Below are positions 25,518 through 33,066 of a DNA stretch of 64,000 nucleotides, piece by piece (positions within the stretch are counted from its first letter, which is position 1; every line of letters begins with the position of its first letter). The notes under the pieces were generated by a model. It ran no database searches, was not told where the DNA came from, and was given only the letters and a program-made list of their open reading frames with translations. The stretch lies in assembly GCF_002441855.2 (NCBI RefSeq), contig NZ_CP029487.1, positions 496,001-560,000 on the forward strand. The letters are read 5' to 3'. This stretch comes from Eubacterium maltosivorans. GTDB taxonomy: Bacteria > Bacillota > Clostridia > Eubacteriales > Eubacteriaceae. Both the position numbers and the translations under genes were made by a program.

Positions 25518-27062
25518 TCAGCGCAGGACACCGCGTTCTTTTAAGCGCTGCCGCACAGTGGGGTAGAGGCTCAGATCGGTGTGGGGCAGAAAGCGCGCGG
25601 CAAACATGCGGGTCAGAAAGTCCGGCGCTGCGCCAAACTCCAGATAATGGATATTGTCCTGAAGCGCGCCCACCGTATCGAAAAGGGTATAGTCCAGCAG
25701 CAGGGCCCGCGCGCCGGTCAGGGAGCTGTTGCCCAGAACCGTAAAGCGCTCGGCCGGAAGGTCGGGGTAGAGGCCGATGTTGACAGCGGCTTCAAGGTTG
25801 ATATGCGCGCAGAACGCCCCGGCGATAAAGACCTGGTCAATGTCCTCTGGCCCAATGCCCGCGGCTTCCAGAAGATAGGCCACCATGGTGTTGGCGGCAG
25901 CCTTGGTGTCCAGATACTGGGTGATGTCTGTCTGATTGAAGAGAAGCGGGGCGCCGTCAGCGGTCACATCCGCGTCGGCATACCGCAGGGCATAGCCGTC
26001 ATCGGTGGTCACAATGCGGTCTGTGGCGTCAGGGTTAAACTTCCCGGAAAAGTCGATCCAGCCGTTCAGGAGCATTTCCGACAGCAGATCCACAATGCCG
26101 GAGCCGCAGATACCTTTGGGCGGCGCGTTTTCAATGGTGGTGCAGTGCAGAACACTGTCTGTGATACGCACATGGTCAATGGCGCCCGGCCCGGCCTTCA
26201 TGCCGCTCTTGCTGATACCGCCCTCCAGCGCGGGACCGGCCGCGCCAGCCCCGGCGATCAGGAAATTTTCATCGCCCAGCACCATCTCGCCATTGGTGCC
26301 AATGTCGATAAAGAGGGAAGGCTTTTTCTGCCTGTCGAGCCGGGCCGCCAGCAGGCCGCTGATGATGTCGCCGCCCAGGTAGTTGGCTGCTGAGGGCATA
26401 CAGTAAACCAGTCCGCTGGTGGGCAGGCCCAGATCGGCGGCGGGTATAAAGTCTGTGTGGTTGAACATGGGGGTAAAGGGAACTTCAAAAATGGGCCAGG
26501 GATCAATACCGAGGAAAAGATGCGTCATGGTCGTGTTGCCAGACACAATCATAATGCTGTAAGCCTCGGGCGCGATGCCCGTTTGGGCGGTGAGGTCGTC
26601 AAACAAACCGCAGAAGGTCTGGACAGTGCTGGCCTGAAGCTCGTCCAGGTGGTCAGGCCGGCCCTTGGTATAGAAAATGCGGCTTAATATCTCATCGCCG
26701 TAGTCGATCTGTCTGTTAAAGCGGCTTTTTTCTGCCAATACCTGTCCAGTGTTTAAGTCGATGGACTGCATGATCACAGTGGTGCTGCCGAGATCCACGG
26801 CCAGGCCGTAGTTTTCTGCGGTGGTGTCGCTGGCTTCAATGCGCGTCAGTTCCCAGTGGGTTCCAGCGTAAACCAGGGTGCAGGTTACCTTGAAACCAGC
26901 TTTCCGGCAGACAGCTGCGTATTTTTTGTAGGTTTTATAGGATAGCGCCAGCGGTGAAAAGGTGGCTTCAAGGCCCTGCAGCAGGCGTTCGCGGTCTGCT
27001 GTGATGTCGCCCTGGCCAGGTGCCGGCAGCTCTAAATAAATTTTTTGGCTGAAAGCGTTCAA
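25518..27062 (-). CDS. corrinoid-protein reductive activator (RACE/RamA-like ASKHA protein) lacking the ferredoxin domain
   Basis: 514 residues from TTG at 27062 (CAGGAGATG eight nt upstream); the frame continues to an ATG at 27131 without a ribosome site. The protein begins at the linker (YLELPAPGQGD...RERLLQGLEATF) that in RACE proteins follows an N-terminal [2Fe-2S] domain, so that domain is absent. The ASKHA ATPase core is complete: GLAVDLGSTTV, IVSGNTTMTHLFLG, FIDIGTNGEMVLG, GICGSGIVDLLSE, VFIAGAFCAHIN. Such proteins reactivate Co(II) corrinoid to Co(I) with ATP. It converges on the mta-side genes and probably serves MtaC. Confidence 0.85.
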   Translation of the reverse strand: MNAFSQKIYLELPAPGQGDITADRERLLQGLEATFSPLALSYKTYKKYAAVCRKAGFKVTCTLVYAGTHWELTRIEASDTTAENYGLAVDLGSTTVIMQSIDLNTGQVLAEKSRFNRQIDYGDEILSRIFYTKGRPDHLDELQASTVQTFCGLFDDLTAQTGIAPEAYSIMIVSGNTTMTHLFLGIDPWPIFEVPFTPMFNHTDFIPAADLGLPTSGLVYCMPSAANYLGGDIISGLLAARLDRQKKPSLFIDIGTNGEMVLGDENFLIAGAGAAGPALEGGISKSGMKAGPGAIDHVRITDSVLHCTTIENAPPKGICGSGIVDLLSEMLLNGWIDFSGKFNPDATDRIVTTDDGYALRYADADVTADGAPLLFNQTDITQYLDTKAAANTMVAYLLEAAGIGPEDIDQVFIAGAFCAHINLEAAVNIGLYPDLPAERFTVLGNSSLTGARALLLDYTLFDTVGALQDNIHYLEFGAAPDFLTRMFAARFLPHTDLSLYPTVRQRLKERGVLR

Positions 27063-27181
27063 AAAGTCATCTCCTGTCTTTGTATTCCGTTTCATTATAA
27101 TGGAAAAAGGATGGATAAGCAAGTACAGCACAGCGTTAAAATATCGTCAGGATATACCCAAACAGGGATAGTTGCCCCAAG

Positions 27182-27246
27182 TTTTACCGAAAAGGGTAAT
27201 TTTTTACCGTAATATTTTACAATAAGGTGACTTGAAGTGCTATAAT
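27182..27246 (+). promoter_or_regulatory. tandem TTACCG operator and promoter
   Basis: Two direct repeats, TTTTACCGAAAA and TTTTACCGTAAT, have a 20-bp period (27182-27213). TATAAT follows at 27241-27246, about 35 bp after the second repeat, with a weak TTACAA -35. This is the layout of LytTR-activated promoters. It fires rightward into sequence with no sizable gene. Confidence 0.5.
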
Positions 27247-27283
27247 TTAGTCATCCGATGGATCACAAAAGGAAGAGCCCCAT

Positions 27284-27400
27284 ATGCTCACGCCTTTTGA
27301 GATAAGCACACCCTGCCATTCCAGAGGTTTGACTATATTTGTGAAAGCAAGTATAAAATCCTCTCATCCATACCAATTCAAATCTCTGGTCTGGCTGTAG
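27284..27400 (+). CDS. possible 38-residue peptide behind the TTACCG promoter
   Basis: An ORF starting MLTPFEISTPCHSRGLTIF with AAAGGAAG about 12 nt upstream, 38 nt after the predicted -10. It has no similarity that I recognise. It is the only candidate product of the promoter at 27241. The remaining 27401-28050 shows only short hairpins on both strands and no convincing gene; a 105-codon minus-strand ORF there has no ribosome site. Confidence 0.25.
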   Translation: MLTPFEISTPCHSRGLTIFVKASIKSSHPYQFKSLVWL

Positions 27401-28051
27401 ACGCTCCATTTGTGCTGTTTATTTTCATTTTTATAATGAAAACAAGTTTTTCGCTGTGTTCTTGTAAAAAAATGCAGCAAATTGTTTTTGATGGGGAGAT
27501 GAGGCTCTTGCCATGAGATCTCACGACACATCAGCTGTTTCTGATTTTTCTGATGGCGCCGGTAAAAATGGCTGTGCGATGGAACACAGTCATGAGGAGT
27601 AGCCCTGCCGAACCAACAGGGCTGTGATTTTGGGACTCCTCCAGATCGCTTCATTACCTTGAGGCGATTGAACAGGTTCAAAAAAATAACACGCTTTTAA
27701 CATTATCATTTTCACCACTGCGGCCGGCGGACCGGCCCCCCTTAGCCATACATCACAATCTCAAACTGGGGGGCGGCATCAGAAAATAAGAACAGACTCA
27801 CTTTAAAATTCCGATTTTGGCAGCTGGGACGGGTGCATAAATCAGATCGAAAGCGTTGGTCCGATTCATTTTGATCACATTCCAAAACGTGCCTCCATAT
27901 ATGATGCTTTTGGAAGGCCGGTGTTATCCAGAGCGCCGGTCATTGATTTTTGACGCTTTGCCTTTTCCATAAAACGGGGAATTTTTATGGAAAGAGCAGC
28001 GATGCTTTTATCTCATTGCACTTTACCTGGTTTTATCTGAAGCCATAAACA

Positions 28052-28083
28052 AAAAAACTCCTGCAGCTTCGCAGGAGTTTTTT
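28052..28083. terminator. bidirectional terminator at the end of the first kinase gene
   Basis: AAAAAACTCCTGC pairs with GCAGGAGTTTTTT. It overlaps the kinase stop codon and also ends anything transcribed rightward from 27250. Confidence 0.8.
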
Positions 28084-29425
28084 ATTTCCTTTCCGGCATC
28101 AGTAAAACAGAGGCTTTGAAAATGTGGTCAGCGTAATCGAAATGGGCAAAGCCCTGGTGCTTTTCAGCGATATGGCGGACAGAAGCGAGGCCGATACCCT
28201 CACCGGCGCGTTTGGTGGAGTAAAACCTGTCCTTTACCTGTCGAATTTCATTTTCATAACTGTTTTTCACGTTAACGGCCACCATCCGCTGTCCGGCAAT
28301 ACCGACACTTACATGAATAAAGCGGCGCAGCCTCGTCTGAAGCAGGCAGGCATCCAGTGCATTCTCCAAAAGATTTCCAAGCACCACGCATGCGTCCATC
28401 TCGGTTATGGGCAGCTCCTTTGGCAGATTGACCGTAACATTCATCTCGATACCAGCCTTGCGCGCCAGCAGATAGTAATGGCGGAGGATGGTATCGACAG
28501 CGTAGTTTTCGCAAAAGGAAGGCGCCTCATCGGTATCCAGTATTTTCAGGTAGTGGTTAATATACCGCAGAAGGCCGGCGGTATCTCTCTGGTCGGCATA
28601 GCCCTTGAGGGCCAGCAGGTTATGCCTGAGGTCATGCCTTGCGGCCCTTGTGTCCTCGATATTTTTCTGAAGCTGCTCATACTGCTCCTTCTGGAGCTCG
28701 ATCTGAAGATCCATGACGCTCAGCTTTGACTGCAGCCTTGAGTTGGCGAAGCTTTCCAGCAGGGTGCGCATGACGATATAGTAGGTCAGGATAGTCCCGA
28801 TAATCCACGCCACAGGCAGCAGGAAAAAACTGTTGTGCCAGACCAGGCTGCTGTCGCAAAAGGTGGGGTACAGCCCAATCCGGAAAATAAAGTAAAAGGA
28901 TATGGGGATAATCCAAAGGTAGCGCCATGCGGGCATATCGCTGGTCTGTTCGATAACAGGCTTAATAGTTTTCTGCATAAACCAGAACAGGAAAGGAAAA
29001 GCAGCCAGCTCCAGTAATACAAGGGTGATTGTAAAATCAAGCGGATAATTAAAAAGGCCAAACCGATTGTTCCAGACAATATTAAAAATTTTTGCCAGAA
29101 GCTGAATATAGTCGTTGTAGTTTGTCAGAAAGCACAAAACAAAGAGATTTGTAAAATAATTATCCCTTATACAGAAAAGAGCAGCCGTAACGACAAAAAG
29201 AAAGAATACAAAGCTCAGGACGCCGCGAACACTGTAGAAGACGCTGTCTGGCGTGAGATAAATGTCTGTGATAAACACGCTGAAGGCGAGGATAGACACA
29301 ATGACGACAAACCAAACCCACTTAGGAACCTTTAAATGCTCAATAAAAACAGCAAAAAAACAAAAAAAACAGGGGATAAGCTGGGCAAGACAGATGACAA
29401 CAGCGATTCGGGCGTCCAAAATCAA
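28082..29425 (-). CDS. GHKL-family sensor histidine kinase
   Basis: 447 residues. About six to seven membrane segments fill residues 5-225, with short loops. A coiled coil (about 228-260) leads to the phosphoacceptor motif RHDLRHN (His264, Asp265) and a GHKL ATPase domain (VVLGNLLENALDAC, VNVKNSYENE, GEGIGLASVRHIAEKHQG). This is the AgrC/HPK10-like class that pairs with LytTR regulators and often senses peptides or membrane state. It overlaps the regulator gene by 4 nt, so the two are co-translated. A paralogue lies at 33048-34424. Confidence 0.88.
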   Translation of the reverse strand: MILDARIAVVICLAQLIPCFFCFFAVFIEHLKVPKWVWFVVIVSILAFSVFITDIYLTPDSVFYSVRGVLSFVFFLFVVTAALFCIRDNYFTNLFVLCFLTNYNDYIQLLAKIFNIVWNNRFGLFNYPLDFTITLVLLELAAFPFLFWFMQKTIKPVIEQTSDMPAWRYLWIIPISFYFIFRIGLYPTFCDSSLVWHNSFFLLPVAWIIGTILTYYIVMRTLLESFANSRLQSKLSVMDLQIELQKEQYEQLQKNIEDTRAARHDLRHNLLALKGYADQRDTAGLLRYINHYLKILDTDEAPSFCENYAVDTILRHYYLLARKAGIEMNVTVNLPKELPITEMDACVVLGNLLENALDACLLQTRLRRFIHVSVGIAGQRMVAVNVKNSYENEIRQVKDRFYSTKRAGEGIGLASVRHIAEKHQGFAHFDYADHIFKASVLLMPERK

Positions 29426-30144
29426 AGCCTCCTGTTTAATTTGTCAAATTCATAGTTAGCGTAGCGCTGCCGGATTTCTGCGCGAAGCCCGCGGTTAATG
29501 GGTACCCGTTCGCCTGAGAGCATGACAAAATCCTTTTCGTCAAGTATATCTACCTCATCCATATTCACGATACAGTTCCGGTAGCAGTTGACAAACTGAG
29601 GATAGGGCAGCAGCAGCGCGGAAAAATCAGAAAAAGGCATGTAGCATTTGACCGTGCGTCGTTTAGTATGGATGTAAATGTAATGGTTGGAGTAATCCGT
29701 ATAAACGATATCCTTTAAAAAGATTTTTACATAAGTCCGCCCTTCCTTCACCTCAATATACCGGCTTTTCTTGAACAGCGTTTCATCACAATAGCGCATG
29801 GTTTCCTCAAAAACCTCATAGCTGTAAGGCTTAACCAGATAGTCGAAAGCCCGGACTCTGAATCCCTTTACCGCATGAAACTGGCTGGTGGTCGAAAAAA
29901 TGAGCAGGCAATCGCTGTCTTTCTCACGGATTTTCTCTGCCGTTTCAATACCATTCAAACCATCCATATAAATATCCAAAAAAATAAGATCATAGGTCTG
30001 CGGGGTAAAGCACTCAAGAAAACGGCTGCCGCTTTCAAAGAGCGTGATCTCCGCATCAAGCTGGTGATCGGCGCTGTAACGGTGGATGTATTCGGAGAGC
30101 AGCTCACATTCTGTTCTTAGATCGTCGATAATCGCGATTTTCAT
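29422..30144 (-). CDS. LytTR-family response regulator
   Basis: 240 residues. The receiver domain has MKIAIIDDLRTECELLSEYI, acceptor Asp in LIFLDIYMDGLNGIETAEKI (about residue 56), and KPYSYEVFEETM. The C-terminal LytTR DNA-binding domain has EVKEGRTYVKIFLKDIVYTDYSNHYIYIHT, FVNCYRNCIVNMDEVDILDEKDFVMLSGERVPINRGLR. LytTR proteins bind paired direct repeats about two helical turns apart; such a pair lies in its own promoter region (30230-30252). It diverges from the channel operon across a 440-nt gap. Confidence 0.9.
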   Translation of the reverse strand: MKIAIIDDLRTECELLSEYIHRYSADHQLDAEITLFESGSRFLECFTPQTYDLIFLDIYMDGLNGIETAEKIREKDSDCLLIFSTTSQFHAVKGFRVRAFDYLVKPYSYEVFEETMRYCDETLFKKSRYIEVKEGRTYVKIFLKDIVYTDYSNHYIYIHTKRRTVKCYMPFSDFSALLLPYPQFVNCYRNCIVNMDEVDILDEKDFVMLSGERVPINRGLRAEIRQRYANYEFDKLNRRL

Positions 30145-30188
30145 AAAGACATCCCCCTTTCATAATTATTGCAATCAAATTTTATCAT

Positions 30189-30252
30189 ATTATGTTAAAA
30201 AAGACTGGAAATTCGGAACACAAAATTGGTAAAAAAAAGACGTTTTCGGTAA
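30189..30252 (-). promoter_or_regulatory. tandem TTACC operator and promoter of the regulator-kinase operon
   Basis: Read on the minus strand: TTACCGAAAA (30252-30243), then TTACCAATTT 20 bp later, then CATAAT (30194-30189) about 36 bp after the second repeat. This is the same geometry as at 27182-27246, suggesting autoregulation. Confidence 0.45.
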
Positions 30253-30467
30253 GAATGTTGATTCTGATTTTTTTGACAGGTATGATTATAGTGTACCTTA
30301 ACAGGATCTTAAGAAAATGACAAGCAGACGCTTATCATCCATTAAGATAGCAGTGCGGCGCTTTGTTTTTGTATTACACCAATATGTTTTCACAGTGTGA
30401 ACACATATCCTCTCATCCAATCGTAATGCAGTAAACCCTGCCCGCGCTGCATGAAGTTTAAAACAGC

Positions 30468-30525
30468 GAGACAATGGTGTTCCGTTTCCGCGATGCGGCA
30501 GAGTGGAAAGATTGTCTCCCTTTTT
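30468..30525 (+). other. leader hairpin before the channel operon
   Basis: GAGACAAT (30468-30475) pairs with ATTGTCTC (30511-30518), followed by CCTTTTT. The inner sequence can also fold (TTCC...GGAA). It may be a terminator or attenuator. A 16-bp motif, GATATACCCAAACAGG, follows at 30532-30547 and is repeated at 27151-27166. The rest of 30145-30584 holds no gene. Confidence 0.4.
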
Positions 30526-30584
30526 ATGTTTGATATACCCAAACAGGTATTCAAAATAGACTTTAAAAGACGAGAGGAGAGAAA

Positions 30585-31667
30585 ATGAAATTCGGCGAAT
30601 TAAAAAGCTGGCAGAAAAAACGTCTGCTGATGAGCTTTTTTACCTATGTCATCATCGCAGCTGTTTTTCTGGGATATGCGGTTGTTACCATGTACACAGA
30701 CAAAAAAGCAGAAGATGATTACTGGGTATCTATGATGCAGACGCCTGAGAAGGTAGAAGAGAGGGCCAGACAGTTTAACCAGAACGCCACAGAGGTAACG
30801 GTTGGCACCTATATCGAAAACCTGAAAGAGATCAACCTGAAAACATCCAACTACCGTGTGGTGGCGTTGATCTGGTTTAAATGGAACGGGGATGAAAATC
30901 TGGATATGGCCAAACATTTCCGCATTTATAAGGGAACCATGAATAAGATGGAAACCGTAAAAAATTACCATGAAAATGGCGTCAACTACCAGGCCGTCCG
31001 GTGCGATGTAACCGTCACAAAAAATTACTGGAACCGCCGGTTTCCGCTGGAGTCTCATCAATTGCGTATGTATGTGGAATCAGAACTGCCCGTGGATGAC
31101 GTTGTCTTTGTAAATGATGAAGACAGCGGGATCAATGAGTCTCTCGGGATTTCAGGCTATGACCTGAGAAGAAACGCAACAGGCACCACGATGATCGAGT
31201 ATAAAGATGACCATGGCGATCCTGAAATGACAGGCGGTATCATTAACGCAGAGCATATCACAGCGCTTGAGCTTAACAGAGACAGCATGGGCCTGTACGT
31301 CAAGTGCTTTATTGCCCTGGTCGGCACCACAACCTGGGTTTTGATCACGTTGTTTATCTGTACCTATCACCGGGTCGATCCCCTCAGTATGATCCCCGCC
31401 GCCCTTTTTGGCACAGTGACCAATATTATGGTCGGCGCGAACCTGCTGCCTGACGCCCTGCAGCTCGGACTTTTGGAATACGTCAATATTTTTGGTATTA
31501 TGACGATTATGGCTGTGGCGCTGTCCATTATCAATATCAACCGGATTCGAAACAAATACGAGGATCGTGATTTTGCAAGCTTTTACGGGCGTGTCATGTT
31601 CTATACGATTCTGTTCTTTGTGGTGGCCGGGAATATCATCCTGCCCATATCCGCGTATATGTTCTAG
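30585..31667 (+). CDS. pentameric ligand-gated ion channel-like membrane protein
   Basis: 360 residues. An N-terminal membrane anchor (14-36) is followed by an external beta-rich region (about 45-238) and four membrane segments (241-261, 264-287, 297-318, 334-358). The external region has the order expected of Cys-loop-family channels: TYIENLKEINLKTSNYRVVALIWFKW, then RRFPLESHQLRMYVES in place of the FPFD-x-Q-x-L loop. ANLLPDALQLGLLEYVNIF fits the M2-M3 linker. The GLIC/ELIC-type assignment is by pattern, not by search. It heads an operon with a K+ channel gene 18 nt downstream and has a strong GAGGAGAG site. Confidence 0.6.
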   Translation: MKFGELKSWQKKRLLMSFFTYVIIAAVFLGYAVVTMYTDKKAEDDYWVSMMQTPEKVEERARQFNQNATEVTVGTYIENLKEINLKTSNYRVVALIWFKWNGDENLDMAKHFRIYKGTMNKMETVKNYHENGVNYQAVRCDVTVTKNYWNRRFPLESHQLRMYVESELPVDDVVFVNDEDSGINESLGISGYDLRRNATGTTMIEYKDDHGDPEMTGGIINAEHITALELNRDSMGLYVKCFIALVGTTTWVLITLFICTYHRVDPLSMIPAALFGTVTNIMVGANLLPDALQLGLLEYVNIFGIMTIMAVALSIININRIRNKYEDRDFASFYGRVMFYTILFFVVAGNIILPISAYMF

Positions 31668-31685
31668 GGACCGAGGCGTTAAGCG

Positions 31686-32456
31686 ATGCGTGAACAGATA
31701 TACAAAATTGTTAAAAAAGCAGAGCCTGGAGATGTCATCAGCAAATACTATGACGTGTTTATCATGGTGGTGGCCTTTATCAGTATCTGCCCGCTGATGT
31801 TTAAGGAATCCAATTCGCTTTTGGTGATGATTGATACCATCACCGTCTATATTCTTTTTACCGATTATATTTTTAACTGGATTACCTATGATTACAAGCT
31901 TAAAAAGCATTCACCCTGGGTGTTTGTGGCCTATCCCTTCTCACCCTGGGCCTTGATCGACCTGGTTTCGATTTTGCCGTCTCTTGGGCTGCTGGGCGCT
32001 GGCTTTCGAATTCTGCGTGTGCTGCGTGTGTTTAAGGTGCTGTACTACTCAAAAACCTTCTCCTATGTGGCCAATGTTTTCAAAAACGAGCGCAAAACCC
32101 TGGGCTATGTGCTCATCATCGCGCTGGCCTATATCTTTGTATCAGCGCTGGCCATGTTTGCTTATGAGCCGGATACCTTTGATAATTTCTTTGAAGCGCT
32201 CTACTGGGCAACAACAGCCCTGACCACCGTTGGCTATGGGGATGTATACCCGGTCACAGAGGTAGGGCGTTTGATCAGCATGATTTCATCACTCTTTGGT
32301 ATCGCAGTGATCGCAATGCCTGCCGGTGTCGTGACCGCTGGGTTTATGGATGAAATCGGACGTGCGAAGGAACTGGAACGCCTTGAAAAGGCTAAAAAAG
32401 AAGGGAAGAACCTCGAGGAAGTCATTGAGGAGGAATTGGAGGAACAGAATGAGTAA
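31686..32456 (+). CDS. voltage-gated potassium channel (six-TM Kv type)
   Basis: 256 residues. S1-S3 are followed by an S4 helix with basic residues at every third position (Arg108, Arg111, Arg114, Lys117 in GFRILRVLRVFK). S5, the pore loop with selectivity filter TTVGYGD (180-186) and S6 (IAVIAMPAGVVTAGFMDEI) follow. The C-terminus is a short charged coiled coil. It should pass K+ on depolarisation. It is translated from the channel-like operon and overlaps the next gene by 8 nt, so the products are probably made together. Confidence 0.9.
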   Translation: MREQIYKIVKKAEPGDVISKYYDVFIMVVAFISICPLMFKESNSLLVMIDTITVYILFTDYIFNWITYDYKLKKHSPWVFVAYPFSPWALIDLVSILPSLGLLGAGFRILRVLRVFKVLYYSKTFSYVANVFKNERKTLGYVLIIALAYIFVSALAMFAYEPDTFDNFFEALYWATTALTTVGYGDVYPVTEVGRLISMISSLFGIAVIAMPAGVVTAGFMDEIGRAKELERLEKAKKEGKNLEEVIEEELEEQNE

Positions 32457-33030
32457 CAAAACGCGCTATTTAATCATCATGGTTTTGGGCGTTGTAATGA
32501 ACCGGCTGCTCTATGTTATCTCGATGCATTTTAATCTGCCCTTCTGGCTGGATATGTCCGGCACTGTTCTGGCCGCGCTGATACTGGAGCCGACAGCTGG
32601 GCTTCTGGTAGGGCTTGTGAATAATTTCGGGCTGGCAGTGTTCAACTACAGCAGCAGCTCGCTGATTTTCTACGCGGTCAGCGCTGCCGCCGCGCTGGTG
32701 GTGGGCGTGAATATGCGCTGTAACGGACAGATCGACTGGAAGCGAACAGTTCCAACCATGGGGCTGCTGATTTTAGTCACTGGCGTCCTGTCCGCATTGC
32801 TCAGCATCTGGCAGAGTGGCGGAGCGCTTACCCATCCCTGGGAGGTCTATTTTTACAACCTGGCCGTATCCGCCGGTGTCCCCTGGGTGCTGGCCTGCTT
32901 CATTGGCACCATGGTTATCAAGGTTTTCGATGTGATCGCCACAGCCGGTATCATCGCACTGCTTTACTTTGTTTTGCCAGACAGCCTGAAGTATCCGCCG
33001 GAAACGCTCATGGAAAAAGAAAAGATTTAG
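32449..33030 (+). CDS. small polytopic membrane protein, ECF S-component-like
   Basis: 193 residues from ATG 32449, with GGAGGA at 32437-32443; an apparent upstream extension is the previous gene in another frame. Five to six membrane segments. The N-terminal pattern (MNRLLYVISMHFNLPFWLDMSGTVLAALILEPTAGLLVGLVNNFG) resembles substrate-binding S components of ECF transporters, which bind vitamins or metals. No ATPase or T component is present here. It may be a receptor-type subunit acting with the two channels; that is inference. Confidence 0.65.
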   Translation: MSNKTRYLIIMVLGVVMNRLLYVISMHFNLPFWLDMSGTVLAALILEPTAGLLVGLVNNFGLAVFNYSSSSLIFYAVSAAAALVVGVNMRCNGQIDWKRTVPTMGLLILVTGVLSALLSIWQSGGALTHPWEVYFYNLAVSAGVPWVLACFIGTMVIKVFDVIATAGIIALLYFVLPDSLKYPPETLMEKEKI

Positions 33031-33032
33031 AT

Positions 33033-33066
33033 AAAAAAGAACGTCCTTTACGGGACGTTCTTTTTT
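33033..33066. terminator. bidirectional terminator
   Basis: AAAAAAGAACGTCC pairs with GGACGTTCTTTTTT between the channel operon and the convergent second kinase gene, whose last codons it overlaps. Confidence 0.85.

Noticed and set aside
27364-27681. 105-codon minus-strand ORF in the gap before the first kinase
   Set aside because: No ribosome site or recognisable domain, with a composition (His, Gln, Lys, Trp scattered) unlike local proteins.
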